Of a stretch of 64,000 nt of DNA, positions 21,201 to 30,662 are shown in pieces; positions within the stretch are counted from its first letter, which is position 1, and every line of letters begins with the position of its first letter. The stretch covers positions 21,127,308 to 21,191,307 of the forward strand of contig JAQNBH010000010.1 of assembly GCA_028752905.1 (NCBI GenBank), in the 5' to 3' direction. The stretch is from Cladorhizidae sp. MBARI D1340-BT2. Its lineage: Eukaryota > Porifera > Demospongiae > Poecilosclerida > Cladorhizidae. Position numbers and translations under genes: made by a program. A model generated the notes under the pieces. It was not told where the DNA came from, searched no databases, and saw only the letters and a program-made list of their open reading frames with translations.

Positions 21201-22345
21201 TTGTTAAGTTCATCAACCATGCACCCATATTCCAGCAGTTTCGACTGTCATGGCTACCTTATCTAAGGCTCCACATTTGCAAGAAGGTTTACCCAGGCAT
21301 GCATGGATGCCACAACCTTCTTAAATACATCCTCAAATGAGCAAAGAATGCGCTTGTCCCTAAAAAAAAGACAACTGCCAGACTTAGTTGCTTAGTCATT
21401 TTTGGGTGAGCAAAACCATGAATGGTCGGTGTTCAAAGATTTATCTCCGTAGTTTATTTATAGTAATAGATTTGAAATTTGGTGTATAAATAGAGACGGA
21501 AATATAATATTTTATGGAATAAAAATTTGTTGGTCACAAAGGAACTCACATGTTGTTTTTTCGTTTTGTTTTTATCGACAGATCCCAGAGCACCAGATAA
21601 TGCTCTTGATGATGAGAGAGATTACTAAAGGGAATCACATTTAGACTATACATGTCCAATGGGCCAGACACATTTGCTTCATGTGGAAGAGCTAAAGTTG
21701 AGATAATGATATTAACCACAACTTACTTCAGAACTTTCTTATGGCCATCTCTAAATAAGTGAATTATATCTCCAGCATTTCAATCTCTCTCGTTTGTTTG
21801 AGACTGCAAATTGGTGTCCACAGGAAGAGAGAAGAAATTAGAGAACAAGTTGTAGAGCTGAGGTTTATGTGGACTAGGTGAAACTGGAGATGACGATATA
21901 TTTCCCTGCATTACTATGAGCATAGACCAGGTCTTTATTAAGCAGAGTCAGTCAGCTCAGGTCTTTATTAAGCAGAGTGTTGCATGGTCAGTTAGATAAG
22001 TAGGTGACAATACTATCTGCTTTGCTTATGTGGTCATTTCCAGCAAAAGAAGTGAGAGAAGTGGAATGGAATGAAAGACAAAATAAGGTGATAACTCTGA
22101 GTTTGAGTTTACAAGGCAGAGACCACAAGTGCACACTCCTGACATTCACTAACAAGGAGAGGAATTTTCAGCCACAGTGGTACGTGTGTAGCTATTACTT
22201 CCAAAATGGCATGCAAAGCCTTTACTGCTAACATGCTGTGCAAAATGGTTTTAGCCAAATGGGAGAAAGTGCATTGACTGAAACTTGCTTTAGCACCTGG
22301 AGAAAGACTGTAGATAAATTCCAAGACTCATGAACATAGAGAGGC
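21201..22345. other. No supported gene
   Basis: Unique-looking sequence shared with copy 2. At 21,937 a direct repeat (AGGTCTTTATTAAGCAGAGT, twice) marks where copy 2 carries an extra 1.18 kb. The short plus frame at 22,004-22,231 has no recognised domain. Confidence 0.35.
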
Positions 22346-22545
22346 TGGAATTAAGTGGATGGCTCTTGGGCAACCAACAATTTGAACCGGATGGCTCATG
22401 GCAACCAACAATATGAAGTGGATGGCTCGTGGCAACCAACAATTTGAAGTGGATGGCAGGTGGCAACCAACAATTTGAAGTGGATGGCTTGTGGCAACCA
22501 ACAATTTGAAGTGGATGACTCATGGGCAACCAACAATTGAATTGC
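22346..22545. repeat. Minisatellite, about 31-bp units, six copies
   Basis: The unit is AAGTGGATGGCT(C/T)(G/A)TGG plus CAACCAACAATTTG. It is duplicated at 49,855-50,047. Confidence 0.9.
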
Positions 22546-23230
22546 TGTAAGTTCTCAGACAACATAACTCCAGAAGACAAGGACTTCAGCACAGTTAAGG
22601 CCATAGTTTTATTTATTCGGCATGGCATCGCCATTCAAGGCCACACTGAACCTGAAAGAACCCTACAGCAACTTTTGCAAATATGGAGTTGGTACATGAT
22701 ATGGTCAAAAGCAGGCATAGGGAAAGTTGATATACAAGCCATCAGGCATTTGAATAGTTATTGAGATTTCAGGCCTCTGTGTGTGGCACAACCTTTAAAG
22801 GAAGTGACCATGGGTGGATTGATTCAATCACTGCCAACAGCTATTCGTTGGTTAGTGATGTCCATGAAGGTCCTATTGGGTTCCTTAGGATGCATGATAC
22901 AATGGTTTAGAATCATCAAGGACCTCATCCAATGATTGCAACCTTCCACTAGCACTATGCTGAGGGCAGGTCTGTGATGGAGCTACTTTGTTGAACAAAC
23001 CAATAACCTCCAAAATTTCAATCTTCCATGACCTCTATACTTTTGTTGGTTTAAGGGCCTTGGTAATGAAGCTATATTAATTGTGCTAGCATTATTTTCA
23101 AATTCTCAAACTTTTCTTTCTTCAAATGGAGCATTTTGATGGTTGCTAGGGTGTGGCCAATCAGAGAGCTGCTTTCAACTCACAAACCCAAACAATTAAT
23201 TATCAATTTAATGCCATCCCATTTTTTCCC
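22546..23230. other. No supported gene
   Basis: No recognised coding region. It precedes a candidate acidic exon on the plus strand. Confidence 0.3.
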
Positions 23231-23250
23231 TCTTTCTTGCTATTTAGCAG

Positions 23251-23434
23251 TCCTGAGAGTGACAATGACGACGAAGATCCTTTCGCTGGAATGAGTGATG
23301 GTGAAGCTGATGAATTGGAAGGGCTAGAAGAATCTGGAGAAGAGGACGAACAAAACAGGCAGACTTTTGAAAAGGAGGGTTATGTATATAATATTATGTC
23401 GGATGTGGATCATGTGGCCAAAAAGCCATGGTGA
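23251..23434 (+). CDS. Candidate acidic exon (hypothetical)
   Basis: A pyrimidine-rich acceptor (TTTCTTGCTATTTAG) is followed by an open frame rich in Asp/Glu: SPESDNDDEDPFAGMSDG, EADELEGLEESGEEDEQNRQ and then TFEKEGYVY, with a stop at 23,434. Copy 2 (50,757-50,933) keeps the frame despite a 6-nt in-frame indel after GYVY. Acidic low-complexity tails occur in many nuclear proteins, so no function can be assigned. The partner exons are unknown and it may be a relic. Confidence 0.35.
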
Positions 23435-23554
23435 GGATAGTGCAAGAGGGAAATATATACAGCACAAATCGCGGAAACTCCAAAAATATATACAGTTTAT
23501 TAAGCAACCTTCAAAAAAAATATATATATAGGCAAAATCTGCATGGATGTTGTT

Positions 23555-25644
23555 CTATGTAAAGTTTGCAATATTATTATCCATTCCATAATTAATGTGT
23601 ATTAATGCTAGTGCACTGAGTCTTTCCTCACTTTGTGTGGATCTCAAGTAGTTGTTTAAACGTCGAAGTGCGGAAGCAGGTCGTTCACAAGTACAGAACT
23701 GAGTGGGAGTGTAGCAAAAAGCTTCAAAAGGGTATAAACATTAGGAAGGGTTTTGGGACAGCAGAGTTTAAGTGATTCACTCCGAGTTTGAGGACGCTCA
23801 TCTGGTAAAATTTGTAGCCACCTTAACTTCCAGCGATGTAACTCTTCATCAAGTGTACTCATATTTAGTGGATCTTCAGAATAGAAAGTAACAGCAGGTT
23901 CAATATTAACAAAGGACGAAGTAGTGATATGGCTTGGCAAGAGGTATAGCAATGAAATTACCTGGTTTTGGTATGTTTGGTAAATCTTGATGTAATATCA
24001 TTAATAATGTGATCAAGAAAAGGATTGACTACAGGTCAGACCACTTAAAGTAATCCTCAACTGTAGTTTGTGTATTCAGACGATGCTGCTGTCGCTGAGT
24101 TGTGCGTGGCATCGAAATAGTTATATTGGACTGAACTGCCAATCTAGAACTATGCCAAAGTATACGCTGTGAAAAATTATCAACATCTGCTCTCTCTCTT
24201 TTCAATTCATTGCAACAGTCTTGTACTATTGTCACTCCAGAGATAAGGTCTTGGCACTTTCCTTGTAATTTAACAACAGCTTCTTTAATATAAAGAGAGA
24301 CCTAAAGAGAGTGACTAGGGAATACAAAAATGCAAAGAACTCCAACTTTTCATGTATGCAAGTCAAGAGCATTTTTCTTATCATCAGCAGTCCAACCATT
24401 ATTAAAGTTCAGAAATTCAATATTTCTATAGAGAACTATCTCACACATTTCAATTAGAAAAGGATGATATAGACAGAAACGCTCCCAACCATTGATTTTC
24501 TCTATCCATCGAGTAATGCAAACGTTGATTATTGAAGACTGCTTTGCACCAATCTGAGACCTCTTCTGAATGATTGCTTTAAGGAGGCCCTCTCTTTTAG
24601 CTGAATACTTAATCCATAATGTGAAACCTTTTATCTGATCTACACAGTTCCTTATAGGCGGAACATAACAGGAACTTAAGATAGCCAGATTAATGGAATG
24701 ACTTGCACAATGGGCGTAGAATGCCTTGGGCTGCTTCTCTCGAAGTAATGCCTGCACACCAGCTATCTCTCCATCGTTGAGGCCCCATCATACCCTTGCC
24801 CTCGCAATTCACTCAGTGATAAGCCAAGCCCCTCCAAGGTCTGTATAATCGCATTTGCTATATATATCAGCTGCTCGGACTCTCTCAAGTTTTACAAATG
24901 AAACAAACTCTTCTCGAATGTCACCATGGCCATCAACAAAATGAAGGCATATGGACAAATACTCTACATTGTGACATGAAACCTAATCAGCTAGAACGGA
25001 AAAATATTTTGCTTCTTTTATATCTCAAATATTGTTTTGGCAAGAATCATATCATAGCCTATAATTCATTTTGAGTCCTTGGTGATAAGTGTGTTGCATT
25101 CTTTGCCTTGGTACAATAAAGATGCTCATATAAAATACTGTCTGTCTCAGCAAAATATTTTAGCAGTGCTAAAAAGTTGCCAGGATTCTTTGATAATGCA
25201 ATATCCTCTAACTTTCCATGAAATGCAATACCATGTTTTCCTAAGAAAACAATTGCTTGCCTTATTTTCTTTAGAACAGCAGTGCTTGTCATTACATCTA
25301 CTTCTGATGCTGGATTTTGAATTGTACATTTGAATGCATCTGCTTGCTGCAAACAGTCACAATGGTATTGAAGCTTCGCATGTTTACTACTCAAAGTGCA
25401 ACTCATCTTGATCCAGTTAGAAAAAGGCTTAATTACCAGATAACCTTTATCTTTACGTCGGCTAGATGGAAGAAACAGAGCACAAGGTGCACAAAAGACA
25501 CCATCTACTTTAGAATTGTAGACTAGCCAAGGATATTTACTGAGCCACGATACATTAAACTTTTGGTGATAGCCATGTGATAAGGTGTCAGGAAGGACAC
25601 TAGGCAATGGTACATCGTGGTGACATAAGAAAGAGTATCTATCG
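23555..25644 (-). pseudogene. hAT transposase (TTF/DUF4371 type) remnant, copy 1
   Basis: Minus strand, in order. 25,640-25,059 is a TTF-like zinc-finger part (WLSKYPWLVYN, GVFCAPCALF) and the DUF4371-like start. 25,058-24,760 has frame-broken LSLSELRGQGYDGAS. 24,757-24,350 has HCASHSINLAIL and TRWIEKINGWERF. 24,235-24,029 is a linker. 23,952-23,555 is the dimerisation region (CPKTLPNVYTLLKLFATLPL, then RRLNNYLRSTQS). Frame breaks are scattered. The 5' part is cut by the second hAT element, whose TIR starts at 25,645. Confidence 0.8.
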
Positions 25645-26900
25645 CAGTGGTTCCCAACCTTTTCAAGGCTATTACCACTTTTCCATAAAGCAAACCTTCC
25701 ATTACCCACCCACCCCCTTATCCGCCACTGCCCCAAATAGTATGTATGCCAGATATCATGTTTTAATACAGGAATCACGACTACATATTAATGTGAAGGT
25801 TGAGCCTGTTTTTTAGAGACAAGCTTGGAAATTTGAGGGACAGTTGTACTCAGGGCACAGCGCAGGTCATCCTCAGCATCAAGCATGTTCATTGCTTTAG
25901 ATTTTATGACTAGAAGGGCCGAGAAAGCACTCTCACAGAGGTATGTGAATGAGAATGGAACAAGAACTCTGAGAGCAAAGCCACTGGTTTTCGGGTATGT
26001 TGGCAGCATCTTGGCCCAGAAGTCAGAGAGGCTTATAAGCTGGAACTCCTCCTTAGCTGCACTGTTGTTAACTAGCTCCAAGAACTCTTCTTGAATGTCG
26101 TCAGGGAAGTCATCAACAGAACTTCTGAAGGGGTTTCTTGTGAGTGTCATCCTCCTTAGCTGCACTGTTGTTAACTAGCTCCAAGAACTCTTCTTGAATG
26201 TCGTCAGGGAAGTCATCAACAGAACTTCTGAAGGGGTTTCTTGTGAGTGTCATCTCTGTGCTCTCTGTGTTGATCCCAGGAAAGTAGTGTACAAATTCTC
26301 CTTTTAGACCTGACAGGTGTTCCTTGATGTTCCTTATCTGTGATTGTTCCCTCCCCCACAACCTCCATCAAGCGGTGAAATGCAGAGATATTTCCGTTGT
26401 CCAGCTTCCTTTCCCAGAGGCAAATTTTGGCCAGAAAAGCAGCGATGTGGTCAGTATTCATGATGATGTTTGTTTTCCGACCCTGGAGCTTGAGATTCAG
26501 ACTATTCAAAGCTTCAAATATTTTATGTGCCAGATAACTGAGTTGACACTTGAAGTCTGGCACTTGAATGGCGATCACACAGTCCTATCAAAGTGAATTA
26601 ACATCAGATTATTAGTTATTGGATTTTCCAATCAATCTATACTTCAGCTTTCTTTCCATCACGGCTCTCCAGGAAAGTCTCAAGCTCTCCAACAAGTTCA
26701 TAGACACGTGGGAGAACATTGCCTTTTGATAGCCACCGAACAGAGGTGTGGTAGAGAAGGTCCTACATAGGATGATAGGGACCAGCTTTCTCCTTGTAAG
26801 TATATTTACCCGATGTTGTGCATCCATATTTTGGCACAGTTGGCGGAAGAGTCTTGTTTTGAGTGCACTTCCCTTGATGTAATTCACGATCTAAATTAGT
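25645..26900 (-). mobile_element. Charlie/ZBED-type hAT element remnant, copy 1
   Basis: A terminal repeat CAGTGGTTCCCAACC starts at 25,645 (plus), typical of hAT-Charlie elements. To its right, minus-strand transposase pieces read from the centre outward. 26,887-26,612 has NYIKGSALKTRLFRQLCQNM and an out-of-frame VRWLSKGNV-type part. 26,578-26,216 has DFKCQLSYLAHKIFEALNSL and ERKLDNGNISAFHRL. 26,165-25,788 has FWAKMLPTYPKTSGFALRVL, CESAFSALLVIKSK and the end LVSKKQAQPSH. It resembles ZBED5/SCAND3-type hAT proteins. The opposite TIR was not found. It is inserted into the preceding hAT remnant. Confidence 0.78.
26050..26255. repeat. 103-bp tandem duplication inside the hAT remnant, two units
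   Basis: The segment from TCCTTAGCTGCACTG to GTGAGTGTCA is present twice (starts 26,050 and 26,153). Copy 2 of the segmental duplication has three units (53,571, 53,674, 53,777). It duplicates the coding of SSVDDFPDDIQEEFLELVNN. Confidence 0.9.
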
Positions 26901-27342
26901 AGAGAAGAAAGTGTTACTTGTGCAAAGTGTTGAAGGAAATTTTAGCATGCGCAACACTCATCAGCATTTAACAAGGGATAACTATCATTTATATACTTGG
27001 ATGACTGCCCCCAAAGTCTGTTTGAGAGTTGTAGGGAGAGTTTTTGATGCCCGGTGGATGAGGCAGTGTGTTGTTATTACACCAGAGTTCTTCTTTTTAA
27101 CCAGAGTTATGAATCCTGTGATTGAAATTTTAATCATTATGATATGGGTTGGCAAAATATGTACTGCCTGCATGCACTATACCAGAACGAGATCTCAGTG
27201 CATACGCCTACCAACTTCTCCCAAGACAATTTCTCTTTCTATTAAGACCACTCAGGGAGCACTCCCAACTGGTCTTATTAGAGAGGTGGTCTTAATTGGG
27301 AATATCGCTCTTGGGCATGGCAGGGGTCTCACAAAGCATTGC
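26901..27342. other. No supported gene
   Basis: A 150-codon plus frame spans 26,911-27,363 but has no recognised domain, and copy 2 breaks it with a one-base change. I do not support it as coding. Confidence 0.3.
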
Positions 27343-27567
27343 TCAATATATTTTATTGTGTAGTGTACAAGCATTCATAATATTAAACCAACTGCAAGTT
27401 CCCCAAACAAGATACTTATTGTTGGTGCGCTTGAGCCACTGCTCCCATCTGCGCTCATTCCACACCTTGACCTGTGCCTCATACTTGATGCCGAAGTCCC
27501 TCTTTGGATCAATGCAGATGTAAATATGTACCAGTTCCTGATCTTTCACAGTTAATGGCAGGTAGAT
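27343..27567 (-). CDS. Candidate terminal exon, unknown protein (copy 1)
   Basis: After a T-rich acceptor (TTTTTTTTAAG, AG at 27,569-27,568) the minus strand is open for 74 codons, including IYLPLTVKDQELVHIYICID, then KVWNERRWEQWLKR, ending LHNKIY. Copy 2 (54,947-55,171) differs by one residue (K to E). The composition looks coding, but I recognise no family. No adjoining exon was found. Confidence 0.35.
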   Translation of the reverse strand: MYLPLTVKDQELVHIYICIDPKRDFGIKYEAQVKVWNERRWEQWLKRTNNKYLVWGTCSWFNIMNACTLHNKIY

Positions 27568-27835
27568 CTTAAAAAAAATTAAAAAATTCACTGTATTCTT
27601 GGGTGCTTGGTCTTATTTGGGAGGATATTGACCCAGCCAAGTAGTCTTATAAGAGAGTTGGACTTATCTTATAGGGTCTTACTTGGGAGGGGCAAAATAA
27701 AGCCAGCCAACCGGGAGCAAGCAAAAGTGGTCTTGTAATGGAGGTGGTCTTATGGGAGGGTCTTAATACGGCGTGAGTGCGCCGCTCCCCAAGACCGCGT
27801 GCAAATTTATTGGTTCCGGTGTCACACGGCATTTG
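27568..27835. other. GGTCTTA-rich degenerate repeat region
   Basis: GGTCTTATTTGGGAGG, GTCTTATAAGAGAGTTGG and GGTCTTACTTGGGAGG recur imperfectly. Non-coding repeat-like DNA, also in copy 2 (55,210-55,375). Confidence 0.5.
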
Positions 27836-27950
27836 GCATGCCAGGGAATATGGTATCCCCACACCAAATACCATAGGGTATTTGGCATCCCCTCAGGGAA
27901 TTTGGTATCCCACGCGCCCTAGGGGTATTTGGTATCCCCATCCCGACGTC
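27836..27950. repeat. Short repeats of GGTATTTGGTATCCC type
   Basis: Five or six imperfect copies of (A/T)GGGAATTTGGTATCCC, some in inverted orientation (CCAAATACCATAGGGTATTTGG is a hairpin). Shared with copy 2 (55,435-55,550). Confidence 0.7.
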
Positions 27951-29200
27951 AGCTAGCACGTACTTTGTAGCTCTTGCTATAAGCACTGGTGGGGCTAGCA
28001 GTTATTTGTGATGCTGCCAAGAAAGAATGCCCTTCAACGTGGTGTCCTCGTCATATACCTGTCTGTGGTTATAAGTAAAATTAAAATACGCTACCTAACT
28101 AGGCCTATATAAAAACTACCTCCTGAAAAGGGTTCATAATATGTAGCTCTAGCAAGAAAACGTTCTATTAATTAATGTCTCCTTCCCCCTCCCCTACTAG
28201 AACTATTAATTCTGCCCTTCATGTTCTGTTGTTTGATGAAAAAAATACATACGAACTGTGGAGGCATGCATAAGTATTAAACAGACAATTTTGTGAACAT
28301 ATTGAATAATCAACATATTGTGTAATCTCACCTGTCCAATCCAATATCACTTTTGACAAAAAACAACATGTTTTACCTTATTTGGTTTCTATATGCATAG
28401 CTAATTATAACTATATAGAACTTTCTCAAGGCACTAAAGCACTCTACTAGCTATATATATTTGGGGGGGGGGGGGAGGGGGGGGCTTGGGGAATTTAGGA
28501 GTCTTTATGACCATGTCCTGTTTTCCAGGACTGCCAGAATCATTCCTTTGAACATTCACTTTATATCATGTCAATATCCTGTTCAAAATCAGTTACTTGA
28601 ACTTGTGCTTCTGCAGGTATATACTGTATTTCAGGTAGTAAACTTCATTCTGTCTAAAAAAAACCTACCTCTATATGAATATATATAGCCAAACATAATA
28701 TACTAAAATGCATCGCACAGAGCATCTTCATTTCCAAAATTTTCTGCCCCCCTCTCTATATACATCTTCTGGCAATACAGAATACTATTACTTTTTTTGG
28801 ACCCCCCCCCCCTTGAAAATCCTGGATCTACCCCTGAATATGCAATACATTGTACAGAAATACATTATACAGATGGCTATAATTATATTACATTAGTTTG
28901 ATTGTTTCAAGTTCAGTTTTCATTTCCCCCCGAATTTCTGGTATTGCAGCCAGGATAAACAAACAAACAAACAAACAAACAAACAATAAATAACATCGTG
29001 CAGTGTAACCTCCGAATAATGGACAAGTGGGATATACCCCTTTGTCCATATTCGGATCTTGTCATATATATATATATACATAGCTATATATATATATATA
29101 TTTTTTTTTACTTTTTAAAAGATAAGCAATTTGGTCACTTTTTTCCCACTTTTACTAAGAAAAGCGATTTGATAATTGAGTCGGAGATATTAACAATATT
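27951..29200. other. AT-rich spacer with simple repeats
   Basis: No gene supported. It contains a poly-G tract (28,464-28,482), a poly-C tract (28,802-28,812), (ACAA)n at 28,958-28,985 and (TA)n at 29,064-29,100. All occur in copy 2 with slightly different lengths. Confidence 0.5.
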
Positions 29201-29202
29201 TA

Positions 29203-29720
29203 TCAGGTGAGATCATATTCTAATGAGTTCTGTGGTTGTGTCTGGCCTGCACAGCAGCTGTCTTTAAGCTTGAAATGAAATGAAATGAAATGAAATGTTT
29301 AAGGGTGTAATGAAATGAAATGAAATGAAATGAAATGAAAATATCCCAATTGTTTTTGAAGGGTCAAAGTTACACTATATAAAATTATCAATGCAGTAAA
29401 TATTTTATTTCATGGGCTGCTATTTGGAAGCTGTCACGTGGTCAACTGCGCTCAACTTCAGAGACATCCCTGTGGAGACCAGAAAAATATGGAAGGAAAA
29501 AAAGTTACCAAATAGCTTTTCTTTGAAAAAGTGAAATAAAATATTAATAATAAAAAAATAAAATAAAATAAAATTCATTTCATTTCATGGCATTTCATTT
29601 TATTATTAAAAAAAAGAGACCAAAGTGCTCATATTTCATTCATTTCATTACAAGCTTAAAGACAGCTGCTGCGCATGCCAGACTCAACCACAGAACTCAT
29701 TAGAATATGATCTCACATGA
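29203..29720. mobile_element. Foldback/MITE-like inverted repeat with pentanucleotide loop, copy 1
   Basis: The left arm (29,203-29,275) reads TGAGATCATATTCTAATGAG, TTCTGTGGTTGTGTCTGGCC. The right arm (29,645-29,719) is its reverse complement with few mismatches. Just inside are (GAAAT)n runs (29,272-29,340) and inverted CATTTCATTT runs (29,575-29,645). No ORF. The copy-2 counterpart is at 56,795-57,318. Confidence 0.8.
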
Positions 29721-30003
29721 TAATACTCATCTGATAAAAAAAAATTTAATGCATGTAGCTAGGGTAGTTTTGCTGACTTGACAGAATCAACAGAGGAGCT
29801 GGATATGGTTTGCAGATCTCTTTACATACAGTTTTTATGCCTTACACTGATCGAGTGAAAGAAAGAACAGAATTTCTACTTGCAAGTGGACTTTTGTAGT
29901 TGAAGACCATCTATTTGAAGTATGAGAGGAGAACCCTTTTAGAAATAGGCAGCCAAGAACTCATGTAGAAAAACAACACACAATCAAACTATCCTAAAGC
30001 TAG

Positions 30004-30008
30004 CTACA
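30004..30008. other. Target-site duplication CTACA, left copy
   Basis: CTACA at 30,004-30,008 and again at 36,253-36,257 flank the element. The empty locus in copy 2 has a single CTACA (57,592-57,596). Confidence 0.95.
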
Positions 30009-30662
30009 TGTCGTGAAAATTTACAGCCTGCTGTCTGCCCCGAGGTTTAACGGTGCCAGACAGACTCCTGGTTTCCAAGATGCCGTAAAGGTAAGCTCGG
30101 TCTCTCAGACGTCCTGCTCTACCTAAACCAAACTCAGCCCCTCTACCTCCCGTAGATGCTGGAAACAAGTAATCAGCCGAGCTGTTACTTTATAAATACA
30201 AATAATAATAGTTACAAATGGAATACATATGCTGATACATATGGAGTAAGGAATACAACAACAACCATGGGCTCACACTCGAGCACTTAAAGTTCTGGTT
30301 CTTAATATTGGTGATGTTGGAAGTTCTCTGACTTTTACTGACTTTTCTTACTCATTAGCTAAATAATATACAATCCTTTTTATACTCTAGCTAAATACAA
30401 TGTTCATCAAAATAACTATGTCCCAAAATGCCCTTATAGGGTCCCGTCTACTGCTGCTGTGACGTTGTCACTGTGGTATGCTGGCCGGATGTGTTGGCTT
30501 CTTATCTTGCCAAAACATCTGGCCAAGTTGTAGTGTGGTGGTGTGGTTCCCGCGGTTCTTCTGGGAATGTTGTAGTGTGGTGGTGTCGTTCCCGTGGTTC
30601 TTCTGGGAATGTAGGGCTGGTTGGGGGTGTATCTGTAGTCAGGGGGTTCAATTTCCCTGACA
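30009..30662 (-). repeat. Family-A 3' LTR
   Basis: 654 bp, TGTCGTG...CCCTGACA on the plus strand. It is identical to the 5' LTR except at 30,263 (A; G at 35,853). It encodes the last 52 or so residues of the polyprotein up to a stop at 30,502-30,504. It contains a 42-bp direct repeat (30,530-30,571 and 30,572-30,613). Confidence 0.97.

Noticed and set aside
26911..27363. 150-codon plus-strand frame
   Set aside because: No domain, and interrupted in copy 2. Amino-acid composition is not convincing.
27836..27950. Regular short repeats considered as a CRISPR-like array
   Set aside because: Units are irregular with no uniform spacers, in eukaryotic DNA. Simple degenerate repeats.
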